From Desulfosudis sp034189195 (GTDB lineage Bacteria > Desulfobacterota > Desulfobacteria > Desulfobacterales > Desulfosudaceae): 63,782 nucleotides of DNA. This document shows positions 1 through 8,234 of the stretch, piece after piece. A program made the position numbers and the translations under genes. Every line of letters begins with the position of its first letter. The stretch's first letter is position 1. Below the pieces are notes generated by a model. The model had not been told where the DNA came from. It did not search any database and saw only the letters and a program-made list of their open reading frames with translations. The DNA lies in NCBI GenBank assembly GCA_034189195.1, contig JAXHVI010000241.1, positions 1 to 63,782 on the forward strand, written 5' to 3'.

Positions 1-374
1 TTTTTAAAGGTCTCATGCAGGCTGGCCCCTTCTTTGATGTCCCGGCCCATCTCGATGATGGCGTTGCGCAGCTGGCGGTTTTCGGTCTGGTTTTCCAGTG
101 TCTGGAATATATTGATAATGGGAACCCCGGCCACCAGCATGGTCTTGAACTGCTTGGTAAACAGCACCACGTCCCGGGACCCCACCGGAGAGAGAAGCCC
201 CGCCATAATGGCGTTCAGCCGGGCCCCCTGCTGACGGGTGCTCCGCCTGACATCCAGGGGAATGTATCCCTTCAGGGCCAGGGAATGGGAGACGCCCTCC
301 ACGTTGTCGGCCTCCATCTGCCCGGTGATCTTGTTGCCGCTTTCGGTAAGCGCGCTGTATGTGTAAAGCGTCAT
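1..374 (-). CDS. mshG: MshG/GspF/PilC-family inner-membrane platform protein, N-terminal part only
   Basis: The minus strand encodes a protein beginning MTLYTYSALTESGNKITG that continues off the left edge; about 124 residues are visible. The N-terminal pattern (short beta-rich start, then VVLFTKQFKTMLVAGVP and a conserved helix with NAIIEMGRDI) is typical of the first cytoplasmic domain of GspF/PilC/MshG, the polytopic membrane protein that couples the assembly ATPase to pilin polymerisation. It starts 6 bases after the stop of the ATPase gene, so it belongs to the same operon. No break is seen in the visible part. Family assignment is firm; the MshG subtype is inferred from gene order. Confidence 0.85.
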   Translation of the reverse strand, partial: MTLYTYSALTESGNKITGQMEADNVEGVSHSLALKGYIPLDVRRSTRQQGARLNAIMAGLLSPVGSRDVVLFTKQFKTMLVAGVPIINIFQTLENQTENRQLRNAIIEMGRDIKEGASLHETFK

Positions 375-380
375 ATCAAC

Positions 381-2141
381 CTATCCCATCACTCCCTGGG
401 CCGCTTCTTCAACAGTGGTAATGCCCAGGGCCGCCTTGCGGGCCGCGTCCTGCTTCAGGGTTTGAAGCTTGCCTGCTGTTACGGCGGCTCTTGTGATCTG
501 GTGGGAAGTGGCCCGGGACACGACCAGCTCCCGCACATCGTCATCGATTTCCAATATCTCGTAGATGCCGGTGCGGCCCCTGTAGCCGCTGTTCATGCAG
601 TAGGCGCACCCTTTTCCCCGCTTGAACGTGGCTTTTTTCGCGTTTTCCAGGCCCATGAAGAGCAGCGCTTCCCGGGGCGGCTGGTAGGGTTCGGCGCAGT
701 ATTCACACACTTTGCGGACCAGCCGCTGGGCCATGGAGACCAGCATCACCGACGAGACCAGGAAGGGTTCCACTCCCATGTCGATAAACCGGGTGATGGC
801 GCCGGCCGCGTCGTTGGTGTGAACGGTGCTGAACACCATGTGGCCGGTGAGGGCCGCCTGAGTGGCCACCTGGGCGGTTTCGCCGTCGCGGATTTCGCCC
901 ACCATAATCACGTCCGGGTCCTGGCGCAAAATGGAACGCAGACCGCTGGCAAAGGTCATGCCGGCCCGCCGGTTCAACTGGGCCTGGCGGATCTTTTCGA
1001 TACGGTACTCCACCGGGTCTTCCAGGGTGATGATGTTGATTCCCGGTTTGTTGATCCGGTTGATCATGGCAAACAGGGAGGTGCTTTTGCCGCTGCCCGT
1101 GGGGCCGGTGGCCAGAATCATGCCATAGGGTTTCTGAATGTTGCGCTTGAGCTTTTCCTGGTCTTCGGCGGCCATGCCCAGCTGGTCCAGGGTGTAGACC
1201 CCGCCGGAGGTGTCCAGCAGGCGCAACACCACGTTTTCCCCGTAAATGGTGGGAATGGTGGAAACCCGGATGTTGATCTCCTTGTTCTCGATCTTCACGG
1301 TAAAGCGGCCGTCCTGGGGAATTCTGGACACCGAAATGTCCAGGTTGGCCAGAATCTTGAGCCGGGAGACAATGGAGAGAAACATGGTCTTGGGCGGGGC
1401 CGGCACCTCGTGCAGAACCCCGTCGACACGCAGCCGCACCTGGACGTAGCGCTTTTCCGGGCTGATGTGAATATCACTGGCTCCCTGCCGCACCGCCTGG
1501 GCCAGCAGGGCGTTGACCAGCCGCACCACCGGTGCCTCCTCGGCCATGTGCTGCAAAGAGGATATTTCCGTGGCCCCGGCGTCTGCCGGTTCCTCGTCTT
1601 CTCCGTAGTCCATGGTCTCGGCAAGGTCGTATCCCTCTCCGGCAAAACCGTCGATGCGGGTGCCGTAAACCTGGGTAAACAGGTGGGAGAACTCCTGTTC
1701 CGTGCAGATCACGGGCTCCACCTCAAGGTCGCACTCATCCTCAATGGCGTCTAAGGAGCGAATGTCCAGGGGGTCGGTCATGGCCACCAGCAGCAGGTGC
1801 TTGCCCCGCCGCAGCGGCACGGCCCCGTATTTGCGGGACACGGTTTCGGCCAGGCTTGCGGCCAGTTCCATGGTCACGGGAAACTCGGCCGGGTCGAATC
1901 GCCGAATACCGGCCTGCCGGGAGACCAGGTCCACGATCATGGATTCACTGACCACTCCTTCCCGAATGAGGAACTGGCCCAGCTTCAAACCGGACCGCTT
2001 CTGGGCCGCCACATAACCGGCCAGACGCTCATCGGTCAGATAGCCGGCATCCACCAGCATTTCACCGAGTTTTTTCCGCGTGCGTTTGCCGCTCAATTGT
2101 CCTGCTTCAGACATGGTTTCAAGTCTCTCCTTGTTGATCAC
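381..2141 (-). CDS. mshE: Type II/IV pilus assembly ATPase, GspE/PilB/MshE family
   Basis: Cytoplasmic hexameric ATPase that powers pilin or pseudopilin polymerisation. The roughly 586-residue protein has an MshEN/GspE N-terminal domain (about 20-160), the N2 domain with ASDIHISPE near 215, Walker A GPTGSGKST near 345, the Walker B/Asp-box region (ILRQDPDVIMVGEIRD) near 405, a His box (FSTVHTNDA) and the zinc-binding tetracysteine pair CEYC (about 479) and CAYC (about 510). Length is normal for the family. The GTG at 2141 overlaps the upstream stop as GTGA; an ATG at 2114, preceded by AAGGAG 12 bases away, is an alternative start. MshEN domains in some relatives bind c-di-GMP, so such control is possible but inferred. 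Confidence 0.93.
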   Translation of the reverse strand: MINKERLETMSEAGQLSGKRTRKKLGEMLVDAGYLTDERLAGYVAAQKRSGLKLGQFLIREGVVSESMIVDLVSRQAGIRRFDPAEFPVTMELAASLAETVSRKYGAVPLRRGKHLLLVAMTDPLDIRSLDAIEDECDLEVEPVICTEQEFSHLFTQVYGTRIDGFAGEGYDLAETMDYGEDEEPADAGATEISSLQHMAEEAPVVRLVNALLAQAVRQGASDIHISPEKRYVQVRLRVDGVLHEVPAPPKTMFLSIVSRLKILANLDISVSRIPQDGRFTVKIENKEINIRVSTIPTIYGENVVLRLLDTSGGVYTLDQLGMAAEDQEKLKRNIQKPYGMILATGPTGSGKSTSLFAMINRINKPGINIITLEDPVEYRIEKIRQAQLNRRAGMTFASGLRSILRQDPDVIMVGEIRDGETAQVATQAALTGHMVFSTVHTNDAAGAITRFIDMGVEPFLVSSVMLVSMAQRLVRKVCEYCAEPYQPPREALLFMGLENAKKATFKRGKGCAYCMNSGYRGRTGIYEILEIDDDVRELVVSRATSHQITRAAVTAGKLQTLKQDAARKAALGITTVEEAAQGVMG

Positions 2142-3430
2142 TCCACGGGTTTGTCACCGGGCAGGGCCACGTCATCCGGCCGTTCCACGGCCGAAATAAC
2201 TCCCGGTACCCCGTCCGCCTGCTTTTCCGCCTGGGGTTTTATGACCAGAATCTTTGAAAGCCGGGGCCTTTTGATCTTTCGCGGCAATTTAACGGGCGCT
2301 GCCTGGGAAACCGTTGCTGTTTCATCGGACAGGACCGGAGTCGTGGCATCCGCCGACAGGGGCGCTGTTGTCGCCGGCCCGGTTTCCGGTGTCGAATCAA
2401 CCGTCAGAACCGCTGCCGCCGGAACAGCGGTTTCCCGGACCAGCGCCGTTTTCTGCTGACGCTTTTCAGACGATTCGACGGCAGCAAAAGAGACCGTCTC
2501 TTTGCCTCCCCTTCCCTGCGGAAGCAGGAAAAGACCACCGGCAATCAGCACAAGCCCCACAAGGATGCCGGCCACCAGGGGCGCCGCCGGGGGGCGCTGC
2601 GCCAGCACCTCACGCGTGGTGCGATGGGCCGACACGTTGACCAGGCCGGATGTCACCCGGGTCCTGTCCTGAATGATCAATGCCAGCAGCACCTGGTGAC
2701 ACAGGTGAATGATCTTCCGGGGATATCCCCTGGAAAGCCGGTAAATGCGCCACATGGCCAGGGGCGTGAAAGAGACCGCCGACCGGCCGTCCGACGCCCG
2801 GATGATACGGAACCGGATTAACCCCACCGTCTCCCTGAAACTCAACGGCCCCAGCCGGTAGAACAGGTTGACCCGGTCCTTGAAATTTTCCCGTGTCTCC
2901 AGCAACTGCTCAAATTCCGGCTGGGCAAAAATAACGATCTGCAGCAGCTTGTGCTCGTTGGTCTCGTAATTGAGCAGCTCCCGCAGAATCTCTAAGGCAA
3001 AACCGGGAAGCTTCTGGCCTTCGTCGAGAATCACCAGGTGAATCTCTTCATTTTCCACGCAGGCATGAAACAAAAAATTTTTTATCTGCTCCTTGAGCAT
3101 ATTTTCGTCCGACCGGGCGTCCTGGACCGTTCCGGTAAAGGCCGACAGCAACGCAGACAAAAACTCCCCCGCCGAGGCAAAGGCCGGGTCCAGAAAAAGA
3201 TGGGAATGAATTTTTTTATCTTCAGCAAGGCGGCGTATCAGGGTCCGGCACAGGGTGGTTTTGCCCGTGCCCACGTCGCCGACAACCACATTCAGGCCCC
3301 GCCGCAGGCGAATGGCCAGTTCCATCTTCTGCATGCAGTCATGATGGGCAAAGGAGGGGAAAAACAGGTCCGGATCAGGCGCGTTGGAAAAGGGCTCCCG
3401 TTTTAACTGCAACAGGGTGAAATAATCCAT
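2138..3430 (-). CDS. mshM: MshM/ExeA-like AAA+ ATPase with membrane anchor and C-terminal tail
   Basis: Starts MDYFTLLQLKREPFSNAPDP, the hallmark of ExeA/GspA/MshM proteins. Walker A GDVGTGKTT lies near 52-60 and a Walker B-like HLVILDEGQKL near 135, followed by an AAA lid. A single membrane helix lies around 283-303, then about 125 residues rich in Ala, Thr, Val and Pro with a basic PRKIKRPRLSK stretch. MshM of Vibrio is shorter, and a separate mshN usually follows; here there is no mshN, so the extra tail may replace it (inference). ExeA proteins help place secretins through the peptidoglycan. The stop overlaps the mshE start by four bases. Confidence 0.85.
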   Translation of the reverse strand: MDYFTLLQLKREPFSNAPDPDLFFPSFAHHDCMQKMELAIRLRRGLNVVVGDVGTGKTTLCRTLIRRLAEDKKIHSHLFLDPAFASAGEFLSALLSAFTGTVQDARSDENMLKEQIKNFLFHACVENEEIHLVILDEGQKLPGFALEILRELLNYETNEHKLLQIVIFAQPEFEQLLETRENFKDRVNLFYRLGPLSFRETVGLIRFRIIRASDGRSAVSFTPLAMWRIYRLSRGYPRKIIHLCHQVLLALIIQDRTRVTSGLVNVSAHRTTREVLAQRPPAAPLVAGILVGLVLIAGGLFLLPQGRGGKETVSFAAVESSEKRQQKTALVRETAVPAAAVLTVDSTPETGPATTAPLSADATTPVLSDETATVSQAAPVKLPRKIKRPRLSKILVIKPQAEKQADGVPGVISAVERPDDVALPGDKPVE

Positions 3431-3433
3431 GGA

Positions 3434-5080
3434 TCAGGAATCCCCGCCCGGCGCAACCGTCTTCTCCGTGTCGATGCCCGCGCCGGTGGCGGCGGTATAG
3501 GGTTCCAGAATATGCGGCGTGATAAAAATCAACACCTCTTCCATGTCGTTGGACCGGTTCGTGGACCGGAAGAAAAACCCCAGGATCGGTATGCGGCCCA
3601 GCAGCGGAACCCCGAACTGGCTCTGGGACGACGACTGTTTGTTGAGACCGCCGATCACCGTGGTCTGGCCGTCAAACAGAATCATCTCGGTTTCCGCGTT
3701 CTTGGTGATAATGGTGGGGTTGCCGTCGGTCAGGGTCGCGTTGGACCAGTCCAGCTCGTCCTTGTGTGTTTTGATTTTAACGCGCAGGGTCTTTTCGTCG
3801 ATGATGTGGGGCGTCACCGCGAGGCTGAGCACCGCCTTTTTCCATTCGATGTTCACCTCGTTGTCTTCCACGGTCTGAAAGGGAACGTCCCGGCCGCTCT
3901 CGATCACGGCCGCGCTGTTGTCTAAAGTAGTGATGGACGGCGAAGAGAGAATGTTCAGCTTGCCGTCCTCCTCCAGGGCCGTCAACTGGGCCGCGATCAG
4001 ACTCTGACCCAGGTCCTGGTAGATATAGCCAAGAGAAAGGCCGGTGTTGCCCACGTTGGCCGGAAAATTGGCGGCCCAGTTGCCGGAAGGGTTGGCCGGA
4101 ACCGGAACACCATCGGCGTCAAACAGGGTCTGGCCGGCGGGTCCTTCTGTGGCGCCGGTAAACCAGCTGTGCTGCTTGTCCTTGGCCACGCCGCCCCACT
4201 GAATGCCCAGCTGGCGGGCCGTGTCCTTGGAGGTTTCCACGATGTGGGCCTCGATAAGCACCTGCCGGGTGGGCCGGTCGATCTGCCGGACCAGGGCCGC
4301 GCACTGTTCGATGCCGGGCAGGGCCGCGTGCACGATCACCGCGTTGTTCTGTTTGTCCACCACAACGCTCTGCTGTGCCTCTTTTACGCCCTCCGCCGAT
4401 GCCGCCGCCCGGGCCGTGACCGGTTTGAGCAGGTTGGCCACGTCGGCGGCCTCGGAATACTTCAGAAAAAACACCTGGGTGACACTGCGTTCGCCCTGCT
4501 GCTTGCGGTATGCGTTTTCAATGGCGAAATCCTGCTGAATGTCCGCCAGGGTTTTGATGCGCAGTGTGTCGCCGATGCGGTTGTAGGTCAGCCCGTGGGT
4601 CCGCAGCAGGCCGGCAAAGGCCTCCTTCCACGGCACGCCCTCGGCATTGATGTTGGCCCGTCCGCTCACACCGGCGCCGATGATGATGTTTTTGCCGGCG
4701 GCCTTGGTCAATGCCCGAAGGATGACAGCGATATCGGTGTCTGTCATGTGAATGGTCACCGGCGTGTCGGGCAGCCCCTCAAGGCCGATCAGGGCATTGC
4801 CGTCTTCAGCGCCCAGCTTGTAACCGGGCTTTACGTCAATGGTCTCGATGGCATTGTTTTTTTCTTTGTCGGCACCCATCACAACCGGGCTTTCCATGTC
4901 CGGCAACGGCCCCGGTGAATACCCTTTCGAGGCTTCGGCCCGGGCCTGCCATTTTTCCAGAAAATCCTGCTGCTGCACCGCCGACCGGTCTTTCGCGCAC
5001 CCCCAGGACACACACAAAGCCGCCAGGCAGATCCACAGGACACGCCGGCCCATTCTTGCCCCCCACTGGTTTCGCATCAT
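3434..5080 (-). CDS. mshL: Secretin lipoprotein, MshL/PilQ/GspD family
   Basis: Outer-membrane multimeric channel for the pilus or pseudopilus. The N-terminus is a lipoprotein signal with the acylation cysteine at about residue 28 (SWGC). A secretin N0/STN-like domain (about 105-180, with RALTKAAGKNIIIG) is followed by an N1 repeat (about 200-270) and a C-terminal secretin core containing VETSKDTARQLGIQWGG, LEEDGKLNILSSPSITTLDN, VTPHI and PLLGRIPILGFFFRS. The 548-residue length fits MshL better than the longer GspD or AMIN-containing PilQ. AAGGTGG lies 6 bases before the first ATG. One base separates it from the upstream gene, so translation is probably coupled. Confidence 0.93.
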   Translation of the reverse strand: MMRNQWGARMGRRVLWICLAALCVSWGCAKDRSAVQQQDFLEKWQARAEASKGYSPGPLPDMESPVVMGADKEKNNAIETIDVKPGYKLGAEDGNALIGLEGLPDTPVTIHMTDTDIAVILRALTKAAGKNIIIGAGVSGRANINAEGVPWKEAFAGLLRTHGLTYNRIGDTLRIKTLADIQQDFAIENAYRKQQGERSVTQVFFLKYSEAADVANLLKPVTARAAASAEGVKEAQQSVVVDKQNNAVIVHAALPGIEQCAALVRQIDRPTRQVLIEAHIVETSKDTARQLGIQWGGVAKDKQHSWFTGATEGPAGQTLFDADGVPVPANPSGNWAANFPANVGNTGLSLGYIYQDLGQSLIAAQLTALEEDGKLNILSSPSITTLDNSAAVIESGRDVPFQTVEDNEVNIEWKKAVLSLAVTPHIIDEKTLRVKIKTHKDELDWSNATLTDGNPTIITKNAETEMILFDGQTTVIGGLNKQSSSQSQFGVPLLGRIPILGFFFRSTNRSNDMEEVLIFITPHILEPYTAATGAGIDTEKTVAPGGDS

Positions 5081-5081
5081 C

Positions 5082-5621
5082 TTATTCCACCTTTACGTCG
5101 ATTTCCTTGAGCTTTACCGTCACATCTCCGCCGCCGTCACCCGACAGGACGACCCGGGTCGGCTGAACGCGGCGCAACACGTAGCCGCCGTCAACCAGTC
5201 GCTCCCCCTCCTCGTATTCCCGGCCGTTGATCACGGCCAGTCTCATATTCCCGATGGCAATATACCCGGAATACTCAAAGCGATCCTGGGCCGGGGGACC
5301 CTGGCCCCTGTCACCGGATGCTTCGCCGCTCTCGGCTTTTCCCATGGCGGCCAGGGTCTCCGGCGCCACAAAGGGATCCGTTTCCCACCGGCTGTGCCGG
5401 TGATCGAGAATATACCGTTCCCGGTCCGACAGACCTGAATGGCCGGTCAGTGCCGTCAGTTCCATCGTAAAATTCGAAAGGTCCGCCTCCCCCCGGGGAG
5501 CAACCGCTTGCGCCGGTTTATCACCGGCGCCGGAAAACAGGTTTTTCAAGCCCAGTTCATAGGCGCCGTATAACAGGGCGATTCCCGCCAGCACCACGAT
5601 AATTTTTTCCCGAAGCGTCAT
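5082..5621 (-). CDS. MshK/PilP/GspC-like periplasmic pilus assembly protein
   Basis: A 179-residue protein with one N-terminal membrane anchor (about 6-25) and a periplasmic part. Its last 70 residues (FEYSGYIAIGNMRLAVINGREYEEGERL, then VLRRVQPTRVVLS) follow the beta-barrel homology-region pattern of PilP, GspC and MshK, small proteins that link the inner-membrane subcomplex to the secretin. It lies directly between the PilO-like gene and the secretin gene, the position mshK holds in MSHA loci. Sequence identity to named MshK proteins is probably low, so no symbol is assigned; the role follows from fold pattern and gene order. Confidence 0.7.
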   Translation of the reverse strand: MTLREKIIVVLAGIALLYGAYELGLKNLFSGAGDKPAQAVAPRGEADLSNFTMELTALTGHSGLSDRERYILDHRHSRWETDPFVAPETLAAMGKAESGEASGDRGQGPPAQDRFEYSGYIAIGNMRLAVINGREYEEGERLVDGGYVLRRVQPTRVVLSGDGGGDVTVKLKEIDVKVE

Positions 5622-5622
5622 A

Positions 5623-6177
5623 TCACCGGTCCATGTTGACCCACAGGGTCATTCCGTACTGTTTTTTCCCGTCCTGCCTGATGGTCATGCGGCGAACATC
5701 CACGATCCGCTGTTCCGTCTCCAGCATGTCAAACCATTTCGGCAGGTGAATAAAATTTCCGCTAAAGCCGATATCCAGCAGAAAAGAGGATTCTCCCTGC
5801 GTGATCGAAGCCAGGTCCGGCACGCAGGTTTCCAGGGTCAGCCCCGACTTTTCAAGGGCATTCCGAAAGGCCTCGGGCAAAAGGGTAATGTCGGTGTCGG
5901 CCAGAAACGGTGGGGTGGTGCCGGCCTCGATATCAGAAAGGATCGCGGCCATATCCTCATGCTGCCTGACCAGTTCCTGGTAGGCGGGATGCAGGATCTC
6001 CTGTTCTTTAAACTGACCTTTAATTACGGCAATCTCCTGCCGGGCCAGATCCAGCTTGCCGGCCAGGGGCCGGATCAGCAGGACCGCCGCCAGGGAGAGC
6101 ATCAGCACACCCGCAATCGCCACAATCAGCGTCTGTTTATATTTCTGCCGGGCTGCATCATGACCGTTCATCCGCAT
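5623..6177 (-). CDS. MshJ/PilO/GspM-like inner-membrane assembly protein
   Basis: A 184-residue protein with a short cytoplasmic N-terminus, one membrane helix (about 17-36), a coiled-coil stretch (about 40-80) and a small alpha/beta periplasmic domain ending FDMLETEQRIVDVRRMTIR, typical of PilO/GspM/MshJ ferredoxin-like domains. Such proteins heterodimerise with PilN. Start choice is open: the ATG at 6177 lies only 3 bases after AAGGA, whereas the ATG at 6171 has normal spacing. It sits between the PilM-PilN fusion and the PilP-like gene, the canonical M-N-O-P order. Confidence 0.75.
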   Translation of the reverse strand: MRMNGHDAARQKYKQTLIVAIAGVLMLSLAAVLLIRPLAGKLDLARQEIAVIKGQFKEQEILHPAYQELVRQHEDMAAILSDIEAGTTPPFLADTDITLLPEAFRNALEKSGLTLETCVPDLASITQGESSFLLDIGFSGNFIHLPKWFDMLETEQRIVDVRRMTIRQDGKKQYGMTLWVNMDR

Positions 6178-6183
6178 TTGTCC

Positions 6184-7980
6184 TTACAGTGTGATGGTGG
6201 CCGAAAACTCCAGCACGTCCTGTCCGTCCAGCAGCGCCTTGCCGCGGCGGTTCACCCGGACCTGTTCAAACAGGGGCGACGCGCTCAGGTCCATAACATA
6301 GGCCGCCAGGGCCGACTCCTGGGCATAGGCGCTGCCCAGCACATAACCTGAAAAATCGATCTGCCGGGACTCGGCCAGGTCCAGCGTCATGCCCGACAGT
6401 TTGATCTTTTCCGGTGTGAGCGTCACCATTTCGTGAATCAGCACTCTTGGGGCCAGTTTGACGCTTTTGGCCCGCAGCGTTTTCTGCTGGTTTTCCACCT
6501 TGGCCGATATGCTGCTTAAAACCCCCTGGTCCAGATCGCCGGTGCCGGCGCCCGTTTCCCGGGCCAGACGAACCCTTTCATTGTGAAGGCCCGCCAGGGT
6601 CAGGCCCTGCCAGGAGACCATGCCGATGCAGGCCGCCAGGGCCAGCAGGAAAACGGCCCATACGCCCTTGTTGACAATGGCGGCCTTTTGATAGGCCCGT
6701 TTGTCCGCGGCGGTAAAAAGAATATTGGGCGTGTCGGCCAGAGAGGCCCGCACAAGCCCCAGGCCGAACAGAAACTGGGCCTCCTGCTTGAGGTGCGTCG
6801 CATGGACCAACCGGACATCCGAGCTCAGAATATCGTCGGGCGTATACACGGGAATGCCCAGCAGCTCGGCAATGGCGCGGACAAAAGGCCGGTACTCGGC
6901 CACCTCACCGTGAATCAGCACGGCCGATACGCGGTCCGGCTGAATGTTCTGGCGGAAAAACGCGATGGTGCGCTCGATCTGCCGGCCGATCCGTTCCACT
7001 GCCGGTTCCAGGGTGGGGAAAAGGGTGTCTGCGTCCGTTCCCGCCGCATCCCCCATCTCCCGCATATACCGCACCAGATGGTTCACTGCCGTATCTTCCG
7101 GGCCCTCGCTCTCAAGATGAAGCACATCCTCCCCTTCCCCTGCGCTCATCATGGCCTCGGCCAGGCTGGCCAGCCCGGCCCGGATCTGCCTCACCAGCAT
7201 CAGGCTGGCACCGGAAAAAATATGAATGGCCGACGCCTCCCGGCCCACGTGGACGCAGCAGATGTTTTCAATGTCCGGCCGAAGGGCACGGCTCTTGATC
7301 AGGGTCTGAAGGGCAAAGGCCCCGGACGTAATCCCCTCCACAACGCAGCCGGCCCCCTCCAGCACTTCCCGCGTTCGCGCCACCACGTCCTTATGAACGC
7401 TGTAGGCGCAGACCCCCAGCTTGGCAACCCCCCGCTCGGTTATTTCATCAAGCACCTCGTAATCAAAGACAATGTCTTTTTCATCGGCCGCCACATCTTT
7501 TTTGTAACTCCAGAAGGCGGCGTTTTCCAGGTTGTCGCCCGTTGTTCTGGGCAGCTTGAGGTAGCGGATGTTCACCAGGGTTTCCGGCAGTACGCACCAG
7601 ACCCGTGAACGACGGACCGGGTCCAGACCGGCCAGGGCCTTGGAAAGAATATCACCGAGCCCCTCGGAAAAAATATCGACGCCGTCCGGATAGGATATGT
7701 TTTGAATATCGGCCACATAGGTGCCGCCGTCGGCACCGGTACCGGGCGTAACGATGGAAAGGGACTCCTTGCCGAAGATAATGCCGGTGGGCGCGCTTCT
7801 GGCAGAGCGGGAAAAAGGGGACGGGAACAACGCCGGTTTCCGCCGGGGCCGGAAAGTGGCGGCCGGGCCCGCGGAAACCGGTTCCGGCCGTGAGGCCGGC
7901 GCGGCCGGGGAGTTGGAAGATCTGTTTTTGATTTTATTTAAAAGACGTTCTGTGGAGGTCAACTCCTGTTCTTTTTTCAT
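6184..7980 (-). CDS. PilM-PilN fusion (MshI-like) pilus assembly protein
   Basis: A 598-residue protein. A basic, Pro/Ala-rich leader (about 1-65) precedes an actin-like PilM/GspL ATPase-fold domain (about 66-400; segments such as GIIFGKESLSIVTPG, LPRTTGDNLENAAFW and ICCVHVGREASAIHIF). A membrane helix follows (about 430-450), then a coiled coil and a PilN-like periplasmic domain (about 480-598). In classical type IV pili PilM and PilN are separate; in T2SS GspL is fused, with a shorter periplasmic part. Only a weak GGGACC-type ribosome site precedes the ATG. It is the first gene of the minus-strand operon, so a promoter should lie within 7981-8234. Confidence 0.82.
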   Translation of the reverse strand: MKKEQELTSTERLLNKIKNRSSNSPAAPASRPEPVSAGPAATFRPRRKPALFPSPFSRSARSAPTGIIFGKESLSIVTPGTGADGGTYVADIQNISYPDGVDIFSEGLGDILSKALAGLDPVRRSRVWCVLPETLVNIRYLKLPRTTGDNLENAAFWSYKKDVAADEKDIVFDYEVLDEITERGVAKLGVCAYSVHKDVVARTREVLEGAGCVVEGITSGAFALQTLIKSRALRPDIENICCVHVGREASAIHIFSGASLMLVRQIRAGLASLAEAMMSAGEGEDVLHLESEGPEDTAVNHLVRYMREMGDAAGTDADTLFPTLEPAVERIGRQIERTIAFFRQNIQPDRVSAVLIHGEVAEYRPFVRAIAELLGIPVYTPDDILSSDVRLVHATHLKQEAQFLFGLGLVRASLADTPNILFTAADKRAYQKAAIVNKGVWAVFLLALAACIGMVSWQGLTLAGLHNERVRLARETGAGTGDLDQGVLSSISAKVENQQKTLRAKSVKLAPRVLIHEMVTLTPEKIKLSGMTLDLAESRQIDFSGYVLGSAYAQESALAAYVMDLSASPLFEQVRVNRRGKALLDGQDVLEFSATITL

Positions 7981-8028
7981 GCCCGGTCCCGGCCCATTGA
8001 TCGGTTTGAATATCTTTCAAACTGTGAC

Positions 8029-8132
8029 GGACTCGTAAAAAGTCGGAAAACGGTCATTTTTGAAAATTCGCGTTCAATAAATTCAGTATGTTATCGTGCC
8101 TGATTTGATAAAATTCGACTTTTTACGCGTCC
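8029..8132. repeat. Inverted-repeat element with CGTAAAAAGTCG arms
   Basis: Two arms of 19 bases (8029-8047 and 8114-8132) are reverse complements except at two positions; their core CGTAAAAAGTCG / CGACTTTTTACG is a perfect 12-base match. They enclose about 66 AT-rich bases with no ORF. It lies in the gap between the beta-CASP gene and the pilus operon, both on the minus strand, so it could be a terminator-like hairpin or a MITE-like nonautonomous element. The long spacer favours a MITE or other dispersed repeat over a simple terminator. Only this copy is seen in the window. Confidence 0.6.
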
Positions 8133-8234
8133 ATCAGCTGTAATCGGGGGGATTATATCTCATATCGCATCATTGTCAACACCATTAATCGCCCCAAGAA
8201 AAAAAACCGCATTCCATTTTGCCGCCTGCGCCGG

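Noticed and set aside
15..1754. 579-codon plus-strand open frame opposite mshE and mshG
   Set aside because: It is antisense to two well-conserved genes, has Gly/His/Gln-rich shadow composition, no family blocks and no ribosome site.
6583..7608. 341-codon plus-strand open frame opposite the PilM-PilN fusion
   Set aside because: Shadow composition; the opposite strand carries PilM and PilN features.
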